From Candidatus Steffania adelgidicola (GTDB lineage Bacteria; Pseudomonadota; Gammaproteobacteria; Enterobacterales; Enterobacteriaceae): 64,000 nucleotides of DNA. Below, piece by piece: positions 11,190 to 21,570 of this stretch; within the stretch, counting starts at the first letter, position 1; every line of letters starts with the position of its first letter. Where the stretch lies: positions 310,001 through 374,000 of the forward strand of contig NZ_CP045889.1 of the NCBI RefSeq assembly GCF_020541225.1, in the 5' to 3' direction. Made by a program: the position numbers and the translations under genes. A model generated the notes under the pieces. It was not told the origin of the DNA. It ran no database searches and saw only the letters and a program-made list of their open reading frames with translations.

Positions 11190-11480
11190 CTGGCGTCGTC
11201 GATTTTATTCTTACTATCAGTGTGAATCTGCGGGATTTTGGCCTGCAGTGTCCGAAACTAATCTACATGATACATTCTTTTTGCCAGGAAACGTGTGGCT
11301 GTTTATCTCCTATATACGAGGATTCCATATAAAATTAGTTAAATTTTTATTTAAAAATGCTGGTTATGCAAATCCATTTCGTTAGTGCAACTAAAAATTA
11401 TCTAGTAAAGTAATTATCTGAAAAAACTCAATGGTTTTAGATTTTCAAGAAGAAGTCTACTCCCCCCGTGAGATTTATGG
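11190..11480 (+). pseudogene. dedA: dedA (DedA family membrane protein) pseudogene
   Basis: Between truA and accD, where E. coli has dedA, three blocks appear in order. VVDFILTISVNL at 11195 stands for E. coli IDFILHIDVHL. In another frame ETNLHDTFFLPGNVWLFIS (from about 11250) stands for ETGLVVTPFLPGDSLLFVA. FSRRSLL near 11437 stands for IFRRSYL. The frame changes between blocks show at least two indels. DedA proteins are polytopic inner-membrane proteins linked to lipid-carrier transport and proton-motive-force upkeep. The second half of the gene was not recognised. Confidence 0.7.
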
Positions 11481-11950
11481 CTGTCTTTCAGATTTTTATT
11501 CTACATGTAGTAAAAAGATAAAACATGTGCATTACTATCCTATCTCCTTGCTGAAATGTCTTAGGTATCTATTTTGAATTTTACTGCTTAGTTATATAGA
11601 CTATATTTTGACCACTATATGAATAGTGAAGAACAATATACAGCAGTAGTGTACTCTCTTGATTATCCGCTTCTCGTGCTTCTCGGTGTTCCTGAGCATC
11701 GTTTTAATTTTTGGGTTACGCTTTTCATTACCGTTAACGATAAAAGTAAATAATTTTGTAAACGTCTTCTAAATATATAAAGAGAAAATAGAGTTTTCTA
11801 TGCCAACTTGCTAGTCATTATGGGTTCATGTGTCATCTTTTAGATGATATCTAGGCAGAGAGTGTGTGGGGTGGTAACTTTTTTGTTGCAGTTAAAACTC
11901 AAGAAAAATAGTATATTGGTAAATACCAAGTTCAATTAAAAAGGTTATTT
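11481..11950. other. Non-coding stretch upstream of accD
   Basis: Probably holds the unrecognisable remainder of dedA and the accD promoter. I could not define promoter boxes with good spacing. Confidence 0.4.
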
Positions 11951-12871
11951 ATGAGTTGGATTGAACGAATTCTTAATAAAAGCACTGTCACTCCAGTACG
12001 CCGGGCGCACATTCCCGAAGGGGTATGGACTAAGTGTGATAGTTGTGGTCAGGTGCTATACCGTGCGGGCTTAAAACGTAATCTGGAGGTCTGCCCAAAA
12101 TGCGATCACCATATGCGTATGAGTGCTCGGATGCGTCTTCAGGCTTTCCTGGATCAAGGAAGTGCATCCGAGATTGCTAGCGAACTTTTACCGAAAGATA
12201 TATTGAAATTTAAGGATTTAAAAAAGTATAAGGATCGGTTGGCTGCTGCTGAAAAAGCCACTAACGAAAAGGATGCACTTGTTGTGATGAAGGGAGCATT
12301 GTACGGTATGCCAGTAGTGGCTGCATCGTTTGAATTTGCTTTTATCGGTGGTTCGATGTCCTCAGTAGTTGGTGCGCGTTTTGTACGAGCAGTGGAGCAA
12401 GCAATGGCGGACAGCTGTCCGCTAGTATGCTTTTCTGCTAGTGGAGGCGCCCGTATGCAAGAAGCATTGATGTCACTGATGCAGATGGCTAAGACCAGCG
12501 CCGTGTTAGCTCGGTTACGCCAAAGACGGTTACCCTATATTTCAGTGTTAACCGATCCTACCATGGGCGGTGTCTCAGCGAGTCTAGCGATGTTGGGAGA
12601 TTTAAACGTTGCGGAACCGAAAGCTTTAATTGGCTTTGCAGGTCCTAGGGTGATTGAGCAGACAGTACGTGAAAAACTCCCGATGGGTTTTCAGCGGAGC
12701 GAATTTCTTTTGGAGAGAGGCGCTATCGATCTTATTATACGCCGTCCAGAAATGCGAATACGACTCGCTAAATTGTTGGCAAAATTAAGTAACCGGCCGC
12801 CACTGCAGGATCAATTGCCAAACGAGCCGCGTCATCATATAGTGCTTGAGGATAATCAGAAGAAAAGATGA
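11951..12871 (+). CDS. accD: Acetyl-CoA carboxylase carboxyltransferase subunit beta
   Basis: Beta subunit of the carboxyltransferase half of acetyl-CoA carboxylase, which makes malonyl-CoA for fatty acid synthesis; the partner AccA is not in this window. The 306 residues compare with 304 in E. coli. A four-Cys zinc finger is complete (C29, C32, C48, C51 in KCDSCG and CPKCDHH). The crotonase-like core shows [44 protein letters not shown] and [17 protein letters not shown]. The start MSWIERI is the family start. folC follows 82 bases later on the same strand, as in E. coli. Confidence 0.97.
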   Translation: MSWIERILNKSTVTPVRRAHIPEGVWTKCDSCGQVLYRAGLKRNLEVCPKCDHHMRMSARMRLQAFLDQGSASEIASELLPKDILKFKDLKKYKDRLAAAEKATNEKDALVVMKGALYGMPVVAASFEFAFIGGSMSSVVGARFVRAVEQAMADSCPLVCFSASGGARMQEALMSLMQMAKTSAVLARLRQRRLPYISVLTDPTMGGVSASLAMLGDLNVAEPKALIGFAGPRVIEQTVREKLPMGFQRSEFLLERGAIDLIIRRPEMRIRLAKLLAKLSNRPPLQDQLPNEPRHHIVLEDNQKKR

Positions 12872-12953
12872 ATAGGCGGTGTAAACTTGCCATCAGTGAT
12901 CTTTTAATATGAGATAAACTTAATAAATATCAAGTATAAGCTAAAATAAACTG

Positions 12954-14225
12954 ATGGAAAATCTTACTGTTCCTAACGCTATGTCACCATTAGCTATCTG
13001 GCTGTGTTATCTTGAACAGCTACATATGCAATCTATCGATCTAGGATTGGAGCGAGTACGCCATGTAGCCTCTATCCTTAATCTTCTCCATCCAGCTCCT
13101 TATGTTATTACTGTCGGTGGTACTAACGGGAAAGGTACTACCTGCCGATTACTAGAAGTGATTTTGCTAGCGAGTGGTATACGGGTTGGTGTTTATAGCT
13201 CTCCTCATTTGCTGTGCTATACTGAACGGGTACGAATTCAGGGTATAGAGCTACCGGAAATATCCCATGGAAAAGCGCTAGCAGTTATTGAAAACGGCCG
13301 CGGTACTACATCACTTAGCTATTTCGAATTCGCTACATTAGCGGCGCTATATCTTTTCCGGGAAGGATCCTTGGATGTTGTTATCCTAGAGGTTGGATTG
13401 GGAGGACGATTAGACGCTACTAATGTGGTTGATGCTGACATCGCTGTAATTACCTGTATTGCCCTCGATCATACTAATTTCCTGGGGTCTGATCGTTCTA
13501 GTATCGCATGGGAAAAAGCCGGTATATTTCGTCGAGGTAGGTTGGCGGTCATAGGTGAACCTGATAGACCGGGAATACTTGATGCGGCGGCAGTTGATAG
13601 GGGTAGCATATTATATGCTCTCAATCGTGATTGGTGGTGGAAAGATGACGGTCGGCACTGGTGTTGGTGGGACAGTCGTTATGAGCTCACAGAATTAATG
13701 AAGCCGGCTATTCCGTTGGAAAATGCTGCCACTGCGCTGGCTACGATCAGTTGCCTTCCTTTCACTGTGCCGGAAGGAGCCATTCGACAGGGGTTACGTG
13801 AGGCGATGTTGCCAGGGCGTTTTCAGTGTATCGGTCACAATCCAATGATAATCCTAGATGTTGCACATAATCCCCATGCCGCTGCCTATCTTTCCTGGCG
13901 CTTGACAGGGCTACCGCGTAGGGGGAGACTCTTAGCATTAGTCGGTATGTTGGCAGATAAAAACATTGCAGACACGCTTGCTTGTCTATGCCGGCAAGTG
14001 GATGTTTGGTATTGCGTATCGCTTTCGGTGCCGCGTGCCGCTAGTGCCGCAACCCTGGCTAGCCATCTGGATGGGCAAGTGCAACAGTTTGATAATGTTT
14101 GCAATGCCTGGATGCATTTAATAGCAGATGCGGCACCTAAGGACTATCTTTTGGTATTTGGTTCTTTTTATACTGTGGCCATGGTCATACGGCTTATTGG
14201 AAAAGAAAAGTATTATGGCGAGTAA
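12954..14225 (+). CDS. folC: Bifunctional folylpolyglutamate synthase / dihydrofolate synthase
   Basis: Adds glutamate to dihydropteroate and then to folates, trapping cofactors in the cell. The 423 residues match E. coli (422). The ATP-binding loop VGGTNGKGTT lies at 54-63; VYSSPHLLCYTERVRI, VILEVGLGGRLDATN, IALDHT, EKAGIF, PGRFQ and ILDVAHNPHAA are all in place. An internal ATG (12981) would also give a plausible protein, and no clear ribosome site favours either; I keep the first because its length matches. Co-oriented with accD and cvpA. dedD, which normally follows folC, is absent. Confidence 0.96.
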   Translation: MENLTVPNAMSPLAIWLCYLEQLHMQSIDLGLERVRHVASILNLLHPAPYVITVGGTNGKGTTCRLLEVILLASGIRVGVYSSPHLLCYTERVRIQGIELPEISHGKALAVIENGRGTTSLSYFEFATLAALYLFREGSLDVVILEVGLGGRLDATNVVDADIAVITCIALDHTNFLGSDRSSIAWEKAGIFRRGRLAVIGEPDRPGILDAAAVDRGSILYALNRDWWWKDDGRHWCWWDSRYELTELMKPAIPLENAATALATISCLPFTVPEGAIRQGLREAMLPGRFQCIGHNPMIILDVAHNPHAAAYLSWRLTGLPRRGRLLALVGMLADKNIADTLACLCRQVDVWYCVSLSVPRAASAATLASHLDGQVQQFDNVCNAWMHLIADAAPKDYLLVFGSFYTVAMVIRLIGKEKYYGE

Positions 14226-14510
14226 ATTTTAAAACCATTCAGAACCGCCTGCTTGAATTAATTATCGTTCTGACCGGGCTACATTGAAAAGATAAGCACT
14301 GAAAATCTGATTAGTGATTTTCAAGATATATAGTTAAGGAGAGTCGATACGGTTAGTTAGCTGAGGTTACTCAGTAGCGATAGCGATAGAGTTCAAAATT
14401 TGCTAATTAGCATCTAGTGCATGTGAAGTCGACGCATTCTTAATGTTTCTTATTTCTATTATTGGAATTTTCTAACAACTGTTGGAGTGGGTGAATTTTA
14501 AGGGATGTAT
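14226..14510. other. folC-cvpA spacer; dedD locus, no gene left
   Basis: In E. coli dedD (about 220 codons) lies here. Only 285 bases remain and I see no recognisable dedD. A short inverted repeat (TGAAAATC arms) lies near 14300. Confidence 0.5.
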
Positions 14511-14990
14511 ATGGTCTGGGTTGATGACTGCATTATCAGTATTATTATATTTTCAGCTTTTCTCAGTTTGATTCACGGATTTTTGCGCGAGGCAACATCT
14601 TTAATAATTTGGAGTTGTGCATTTTTTATCTCTAGTCATTTTTATAGTTATCTTTCTATATACTTTACTCAGATTGAAGAGAAGATGGTACGAAACGGTA
14701 TCGCGATTTCCCTGCTATTTATAGTTACATTGATCCTCGGGGAGTTAGTGAATTACATGATTAGTGCATTAGTAAAGCGCACGGCATTATCGGGCACCGA
14801 TAGACTGATGGGTTTATTTGTAGGGGGGCTTCGGGGTATTGTAATCGTGTCAGCGGTATTATTCTTACTCGATACTTTTACCGACTTTCCTCAGACTCAG
14901 GATTGGAAGAGATCCTGTTTGATACCGAAATTCAGCGTAGTGATTAGATGGTTTGTTGACTATTGTAAAAGCACATCGAGTTTTTATTAA
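14511..14990 (+). CDS. cvpA: CvpA family inner-membrane protein
   Basis: CvpA is a small inner-membrane protein required for colicin V production and envelope stress tolerance in E. coli, where it shares an operon with purF. The 159 residues (E. coli 162) show four hydrophobic segments, roughly 5-25, 30-45, 65-90 and 100-125, with family motifs FLREATSLIIWSCAFF, MVRNGIAISLLF, ALSGTDRLMGLFVGGLRG and IPKFSVVIRWFVDY. The ATG at 14511 gives the family start MVW and has AAGGG about six bases upstream; an ATG two codons earlier sits on that ribosome site. The reading frame is clean although purF directly downstream is destroyed. Confidence 0.93.
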   Translation: MVWVDDCIISIIIFSAFLSLIHGFLREATSLIIWSCAFFISSHFYSYLSIYFTQIEEKMVRNGIAISLLFIVTLILGELVNYMISALVKRTALSGTDRLMGLFVGGLRGIVIVSAVLFLLDTFTDFPQTQDWKRSCLIPKFSVVIRWFVDYCKSTSSFY

Positions 14991-15049
14991 CGCAGTAATC
15001 CCAGTAACACTGATAAGGAAATGCAAGATCTGCGAAAGAATTACAAGTG

Positions 15050-16180
15050 TCATTTTATACCGGTATACTCGTTAAGCGATAACGTATGAATAGTGTTAAA
15101 GAACTTGAGGAAGGATCTACTAGCTATTTGATTTTCCATCTTTTAGCCTGTGTAAACCTCATAGATTAGTTAAGGATAATTTTAATTCGCTTAAAGGAAA
15201 ATAGATTTAAACTGTATCTGATACTCGACTGTGCGATAGCATTCTCGATGCTGAAACACCACCATTCTAGTCAACGTCTCATATGAAGCGTTCTCTCATG
15301 CATCAATAGTCTTAATCTAATAAACGACCATTGTCTATATAGGCTATTTCTTTAAAATAGCTTGTTGATATGTTAACATTATTTCTGATTTAGAAATTTT
15401 TCATTAATCTTTTTATGATTAAACCAGGTTATTTTCTAGCATATGCGGTGGCGCTACTATTTTATAGTAATCGGAGTGTGACTCATTAGTAGAGTTATTA
15501 GGGATGCGTCTATTTCGGGATGCTAATGGAACACGGTTTCTGTATCTTTTGCGATCTCAAAAGCATCTGTTCTTTACTTATTCACTATTAAGAAAGATAG
15601 GTTTTTTGGCAGCTAACATGCATATATATTGGTCCTAATTGCATCGCTCTAGAAGGTGTAGGATTGAATTCTCGGCTTGATATAGCACAAGGGTACAACT
15701 GTGTATTTTTATAGAAAAAGAAACTGATTTACTCGAAAATACGCTAAGATCTGAAGGCATTGCTCTTGCTTATTGCTGTCTCTCTATTTTGCTGAGTTGG
15801 ATTTTTTTGTATCGATACTAGATCGGTCTATGACGCCTGCTTTTATATGGGTTGCATGATAGGTAGATTATAGTTCTTAAATAGAACTAACTAATGCTCA
15901 ATACTAATATGGGAATCTCGATTCTAGAAACCTTTTTTCTCTTGGGCTGTAAGTGCATGTAACCTTACACAAAATTTATGGCGAGGAATTATGGAAATGT
16001 TTTTATGTAGGCTATAGTTGTACGATACGGGATCTGTAAGGGTGATCTATGTACCTTATTATCAATAGGCTATTAATAAAATTTCAATCCCTTCCAACTC
16101 ATGACAAAAAACAATATAGTATATCATAGCATGATATACGAAAAGATATGGGAGTCCATTTTAAAGATAATGCGTCAGGT
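15050..16180 (+). pseudogene. purF: purF (amidophosphoribosyltransferase) pseudogene, heavily decayed
   Basis: Blocks in the correct order match E. coli PurF at roughly the ancestral spacing. At 15057, IPVYSLSDNV stands for MPVNQSIYDAL. At 15093, VLKNLRKDLLAI stands for VLQHRGQDAAGI. At 15151, CKPHRLVKDNF stands for RKANGLVSDVF. At 15222, Y-x-T to V-N-x-x-Y stands for YPTAGS to VNSPY. At 15785, YFAELDFF stands for YFARPDSF, then one frame over IDTRSVYDACFYMG stands for IDKISVYSARVNMG. At 15963, PYTKFMARNYGNVFM stands for PYRQGFVKNRYVGRTFIM. Many stops and shifts intervene, and the catalytic N-terminal Cys is gone. PurF commits PRPP to purine synthesis. Location right after cvpA is the enterobacterial order. 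Confidence 0.85.
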
Positions 16181-17057
16181 TGACGTTTATCACGTTTAGG
16201 TAATTTTCCCAACTTTGAAAAACGTGCTTTTCTAACATTTATAAGACTGGCATATAAAAAGTGGTCTTATTCTTCTTAATTGCGTATAGTGAAGGCCGTG
16301 TGATAGATAAAATTAAGTAGATTATCTATCTCCGTCGATACGCTTATCTTTTATGATTGCGTTGAGCTAGAGCGAGTTGTGACGCAAAATAATTCTGAGA
16401 TAGACTAATGTTAGTCCTAGGTATTGAATGGAATCTACAGAATGCATGCTGTAGATCAACGCTATCTGGAATCCCTGCGTGTTATTGTTATTGTTATTAG
16501 GTAGTGGCAAAAGAGCTAAAGGATAAAAGATTTTATAGTCAAGATTCTTGATTCCATCGGGGATTTTCATAGAGTCTGAATCTCGCAGATATTATGTATC
16601 ATGTTGATATTTATTAGAAAATTAAATTTTCTTATCAGAAAAATCCACTGTTAGAAATACAGTAAGTCTATATAAATTTCCGGTTCTAGCGGATACCAGT
16701 AGTGTATAACACACTGGCAGTATTGGCGTAGATTTATAATTATTTTCTCGAGATGTTTATAATATGCATTTGAGTGAATAGTCATAGTATAGTAATAAGT
16801 TGTGGATATAGTCGTTGACGAACGACTTTAAAAAGTCAGCCGAGATTCGTTCTGGAACTAACAGAAATACTGTTACATTTAGCTCATTGATTCTTAGATA
16901 ACTCGTTCAAACTCAGTGTGGTTATCACGCTACCTGTGCTAGGTTTTATCACCGCGGTACCGAAAGCATTAATTTTATTAATATAACACTCCATATAACC
17001 TTACATCCATTATAGGTGATGTTTCTTTAAGAGCTATTTTAGAGTAGCACGGCTAGC

Positions 17058-17083
17058 TGATGATTTTCATCAGAAAATCATCA
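17058..17083. repeat. Perfect 11-bp inverted repeat, 4-nt loop
   Basis: Arms TGATGATTTTC and its complement around ATCA. No T-run follows. Non-coding surroundings. Confidence 0.85.
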
Positions 17084-17749
17084 TTCTCAAAATAATAGTA
17101 TATATAAGTAACATTTGAGTGATTCATTGTGCGACAACTTTTCTTTTAGCATTCAATAAAATAATAGATGAATACGATACTTATTATGTAATCATTTATT
17201 ATTTCGGAAAACTACAGCGAATTGTTTTGGTATGAAACGATTTCAGTTCTATAAAATTATTATCTATTCTTTTAGAATTAATTAGGTGTAATTTTTTGAA
17301 TTTTTATAGATTATCGTTGTATTCTTTTATTTATCTCCATCTCCTAGTCAGGAGATCTTCCTAAGATTAGTTATTTATTTAGGTAAGTAATCAATATAAA
17401 ACCACTTGATTTTGGGGGTTTTCTATCTCTGAATAAACCATTTATAAATGGTAAAAAGGTAATGATTCTTATCAATAATGCAACTTCCTATTTGAAATAT
17501 ACTATAGGGGTTCTTTTCTTTGATAGATAATTATAGAGTTATCTTTACATTTATGAATCTTTTCGTCTTTTTTGTGAGGATTGAATTTCGGTTGACACAG
17601 AGATGAAGTTAAGAAGATTAAAAGAGAGCGAAATAATACTAAGGATTTAGGCGAAAGCGTCAACAAGTCACATATCCGATGATATATAGATAAATTGTTC
17701 TCTCTTTTATAAAGATTAATTGCGATCTCATCCCACTCTTGTTCGTCGG

Positions 17750-17774
17750 TATATATCGTGAGACACGATATATA
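17750..17774 (+). repeat. Perfect 11-bp inverted repeat with T-run, terminator-like
   Basis: Arms TATATATCGTG and CACGATATATA around AGA, followed on the plus strand by TTTTTC. The shape resembles a rho-independent terminator, but no gene ends nearby and the stem is AT-rich. It could be a leftover from a deleted gene. Confidence 0.6.
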
Positions 17775-19399
17775 TTTTTCTGTTTTTGAAAATCCAAGAT
17801 TAAAATGAATGCATTATTCTTTTTATTTGGTTTTAATGGTGAGTCTCCATGATTGTTTATGGAGTACTGATGATGGATGAATATGAAAGAACTTGCAGCT
17901 CATTGATTTTTTGCTAAAATGGTGTTTTTTAGAGAAAACACATGGATAGATTAATGTTAGATCTCGTTTTAGTGTCCAACGTGATCCAAGAATAAAGTGT
18001 ATAATTAAATTATTTTATTCTGATTATGTTCTATATACTCATTATCTCTTATCTGTCTTTAAAAGAAGATCTATTTATTTTTTATTTGTTCTAATGTACG
18101 CCAAGTTGAGCTGATATTTGATAAATATGTAGGTAATAATTTTATTAGACAGCTCAATTTTATAATGGATTTTTAAAATTATCGATTTAATCGAAAGCTC
18201 TATTTTTTATTACAATACCAAGATTTTTTCTGGAGTTTCAAAGTAAAGATTTATTTAACGAGGGTTTTAGCAAAAAGAATAGCTAAGATTGACGTATTAG
18301 CTTCAAAGGAATTGTGTTTATATCGTCTATAAATAAAAATGGTGGTTATTGAATATTTAAAATAGAGAAGAACATTGATTACTTCACTATGCAGGAAGCA
18401 TCGTATATAAGCATTTTCATGAAAATTTTATTTAAACGATTCCGCATCAATTAGCTAAAACAGCACGATTATATGAGAATAATTCTGAATTGGGTATCAG
18501 GTAGCATACTGTCTTATTTTTCTCCTAGAGATAAAGTTAAGCGAAGCAAATTAAAAAGTGAAAAGTGATATCTGATTTTCTGGAGACTCTGTTCTCAATG
18601 TACATATTAGGATCAACAATCACGTCGCTTTATGTATAATAAATAAATTATGATTTCATCACAATCATCAGTAGATAGCACCATTGTGAGGGTGGCTGAC
18701 AACATCTTTATAGATATTGTTTCACTAGTTTATTCAAAATGAGGTTATTAGTCGGAAAATATATTGCGCGATATATGAAAATGGCGATATAATTAATTCG
18801 GTATTAAGGTTTCATCAGAAAAAAAGATATGATGATACCAGAAATAAAAACTTGTATTTTCTCTTCATGGTCAATCTTAAGTTTGATAGTACAGACGATC
18901 GTTATTATGTATACTTGATAGTAAGAGATCCGTCGTCATAGTAGTGGAAATGGTTAGGTAGAAAATATACTAGAGGCGGCGGTTATATAGACCGGGTTCA
19001 GATTGGAAGTATGTAGACCTGATGTTTTTTTGGGGGGGAGAAGAACAGAGAGAAGTAGGTGGCTGTAAATTGACTGGGGTAGAAATACCACACTACGTGG
19101 TCCTTTAGACCACATGGAACCGAATACTTTTCTAGTTCTTTTAATAATCTGAAATATATCGTGGTTATCGCTCAGTAGGTACAAAAATAGATGTTATACG
19201 TTTCTTCTGTCATATTGTTTTGTCACGATCGGTCTTATCGGGGCTGTAAACAGAGCCTAGTATTATAGCAAAAGATAGTGGTTATATTTAATAGCGCGCT
19301 CTAGCCTTTTTCTATCGTTCGGATTAACGGTTTATCAACGATATTTATCCATTGTAGATAAAAAAATCAGACAACATATGTAACTCATCTGGTATTATG

Positions 19400-19540
19400 C
19401 TTTTATTAACTGTATGGCAGTTAATAACTGTGTTTATTATCTAATTTATATTAGAAAGCGTTAAAAAAAATTAGATGAGTTAATGATCAATCTGATGACA
19501 AATATTGTTTTTATCAATTTTAGAATAGAGCATTAACTAA
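19400..19540 (+). pseudogene. coaBC: Possible 3' fragment of coaBC (dfp) pseudogene
   Basis: CoaBC (phosphopantothenoylcysteine synthetase/decarboxylase, a CoA step) lies just upstream of dut in enterobacteria. From 19402 one frame reads FINCMAVNN, then RKR-stop-KKLDELM; E. coli has FAAETNN, then QKRIRKNLDLI. In a neighbouring frame VNDQSD follows, for ANDVSQ. The distance to the dut start agrees with the ancestral one. Motifs of the N-terminal half were not found. The match is short and AT-rich, so position carries much of the weight. Confidence 0.45.
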
Positions 19541-19777
19541 ACATCTACCTACTCTCATCAGAATTTCTTCTGAAACTGACAATATACTAGAATTTTTCTA
19601 TAAAATATATTAAGTAACAGATTGACATAGTTTATTATAATTTTTTTAAAAAAATCAGATAAAGATTAAACAACAAAAATATTTGTTGTATCCATTTTTG
19701 CAGGAACAGTGCACTCTATTATTTGTGAGGAATAAAATACCGATTTCTCAATAATTCATCACAAGAGAGCAGCTGTT

Positions 19778-20236
19778 ATGATTAAAAAAATTGACGTTAA
19801 GATTCTAGATCGCCGTATTGGCGATTGTTTCCCTCTTCCGGCTTATGCCACTACAGGGTCAGCTGGTTTAGATTTGCGCGCTTGTATTGATAAGCCGATA
19901 GTGTTGACTTTAGGGGAAACCACCTTAATCCCGACTGGGATAGCAATTCATATAGCCGATGCTGATCTGACAGCAGTGATCTTGCCGCGTTCTGGTCTTG
20001 GACACCAGCATGGGATTGTATTAGGTAATTTAGTTGGATTAATTGATTCTGACTATCAGGGACCGTTAATGCTTTCAGTGTGGAATCGTGGTCAAGAGAG
20101 TTTTACGGTTGAACCGGGAGAACGTATAGCGCAGATTATCTTTTTACCAGTTATACGTATAGAGTTCAATCCAGTTAAATCCTTTAATGCTACTGAGCGT
20201 GGTGAGGGAGGGTTCGGCCACTCCGGGCGAACGTAG
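19778..20236 (+). CDS. dut: Deoxyuridine 5'-triphosphate nucleotidohydrolase (dUTPase)
   Basis: Hydrolyses dUTP to dUMP, keeping uracil out of DNA and feeding dTMP synthesis; acts as a trimer. The 152 residues match E. coli. All five motifs are visible: SAGLDLRA (about 28-35), [11 protein letters not shown] (70-80), GLIDSDYQG with the catalytic Asp at 90, [10 protein letters not shown], and the C-terminal glycine-rich [10 protein letters not shown] that closes over the active site. The start ATG is preceded by AAGAGAG at a slightly long spacing. Both expected neighbours, coaBC and slmA, are decayed while dut is intact. Confidence 0.97.
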   Translation: MIKKIDVKILDRRIGDCFPLPAYATTGSAGLDLRACIDKPIVLTLGETTLIPTGIAIHIADADLTAVILPRSGLGHQHGIVLGNLVGLIDSDYQGPLMLSVWNRGQESFTVEPGERIAQIIFLPVIRIEFNPVKSFNATERGEGGFGHSGRT

Positions 20237-20289
20237 TTCTTCGGGACCTGATGGAGTATCGGATATACAATTATGCTACTGAATCATCG

Positions 20290-20450
20290 TGTGGTAGAGA
20301 TGAGGTAAATAAAGGAAGCTATCCATCCATTAGTCTAGATATCGAAATTTGGCAATAGCAATTAACATATCGCCATGGAAAAACTAGCATTGACTCTGGT
20401 TGCATATAGAAAAAATAGATTTATTCTCAAGAGAAATTACATTATTCATC
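20290..20450 (+). pseudogene. slmA: slmA (nucleoid occlusion factor) pseudogene fragment
   Basis: Between dut and pyrE, where E. coli has slmA on the plus strand, the frame at 20368 reads YRHGKTSIDS for E. coli YRHFPSKTRMFDS, the end of the TetR-type helix-turn-helix. At 20414 NRFILKRN stands for RINLILKDE. A one-codon-scale indel and a stop separate the blocks. SlmA blocks FtsZ assembly over the nucleoid. The remaining 400-base spacer is shorter than the ancestral 198-codon gene, so parts are deleted. Confidence 0.6.
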
Positions 20451-20651
20451 CGGGATGAGAAAGTTCTTTGAAAAACAGTATGCTCTTGAATTTCATACTT
20501 ATCGACTTGATATGTTGTTTACGATAACGTTTTAATAGTATAGGCTGATTTAGCTAATCGATTTATTCTAAAAGTTGTTAGTGAAATAAACAAGTATACA
20601 CTCAGTCTATACTAGACTGAGAAAATGCGTGCCTGCCTTTACTGTGTGAGT

Positions 20652-21293
20652 TTAGATCCCGTATTGCTGCTGATAGCTCTGCACTGCGATCACCTGATGG
20701 GTCATGCCCCCTTTATCCTCTAGATAAGCAATTAAATCTGTTAAAGTAATGATAGATAGGACCCGGCAATGATAATCTCGCTCCACTTCCTGAAGTGCAG
20801 ACATTGCTCCGCGTCCTTTTTCCTGCCTGTATAACGCAATTATTACTCCACCAAGTGTCGCTTGGTGGGTATTGATCAGTGCTATGGACTCGCGAATAGC
20901 AGTACCTGCAGTGATCACATCGTCGATTAGTATAACTTGGCCTCGAAGTGGGCTGCCAACAAGGATACCACCTTCGCCATGAGGCTTAGCTTCTTTTCGG
21001 TTAAAACAATAGGGAATATCCTGTTGGTGTTGTTCTGCCAGGGCTAACACGGTACTTATCGCAAGGGGAATGCCTTTGTAAGCGGGCCCGAATAACATAT
21101 CAAAACTTATGCCCGACTCTATTAGAGCCTCGGCGTAAACACGTCCCAGAAAGGCTAGATCGCGCCCAGAATTGAATAAACCGGAATTAAAAAAATATGG
21201 ACTGATACGTCCAGATTTGAGTATGAACTTACCGAATTCTAATACGCGTTTATTTAACGCGTATTCGATAAACTGGCGCTGATATTCTTTCAC
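20652..21293 (-). CDS. pyrE: Orotate phosphoribosyltransferase
   Basis: Joins orotate to PRPP to give orotidine monophosphate in pyrimidine synthesis. The 213 residues equal E. coli. Visible are [50 protein letters not shown] and the PRPP-binding [17 protein letters not shown]. The start is GTG, with GAGGAG about nine bases upstream; no ATG fits. It faces dut, the enterobacterial arrangement, with the dead slmA between them. The upstream operon partner rph is decayed. Confidence 0.96.
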   Translation of the reverse strand: MKEYQRQFIEYALNKRVLEFGKFILKSGRISPYFFNSGLFNSGRDLAFLGRVYAEALIESGISFDMLFGPAYKGIPLAISTVLALAEQHQQDIPYCFNRKEAKPHGEGGILVGSPLRGQVILIDDVITAGTAIRESIALINTHQATLGGVIIALYRQEKGRGAMSALQEVERDYHCRVLSIITLTDLIAYLEDKGGMTHQVIAVQSYQQQYGI

Positions 21294-21399
21294 TAACTGC
21301 TGCTCCTCACAAATAGATTTAGAAAGTTATGCTGTACGATGCCAGGATGTTTATTTTATCTTAGTTATGAAGAGATCAGTCATAAATAAGTCCGCTATG

Positions 21400-21570
21400 T
21401 ACATCAAAAAAAGAAATAGAAAATAATGTATGTTAACGCTATCTCTTTGCTATTCCCCACGACAATCACTCGTGATTTAGAGTCCGTGATAACAGTAGGT
21501 GCTGGATATGATCTAGCGATCTTTATGCCTACTTATTCTATTTTAAAGAATGGCATGGTGTTTATCTAGT
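21400..21570 (-). pseudogene. rph: Possible rph (RNase PH) pseudogene fragment
   Basis: In enterobacteria rph lies just upstream of pyrE on the same strand. Minus-strand frames here show IE-stop-VG for IEVQG, and RG, then KEIALT, for RGGIESIVAT near the RNase PH C-terminus, with shifts between. The similarity is short, so this is offered mainly on position. RNase PH trims tRNA 3' ends and is already inactive in some laboratory E. coli strains. Confidence 0.4.

Larger units (their letters stand above)
16181..19400. other. Long non-coding stretch between purF and coaBC remnants
   Basis: About 3.2 kb, AT-rich, with no open frame I can support. The first few hundred bases may still be purF tail. 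Inverted repeats with arms of 9-11 bp occur at 16119-16139, 17058-17083 and 17750-17774. A 7-base G run lies at 19032. Upstream sequence of the expected coaBC gene (about 18.5-19.4 kb) was not recognised. Confidence 0.5.
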
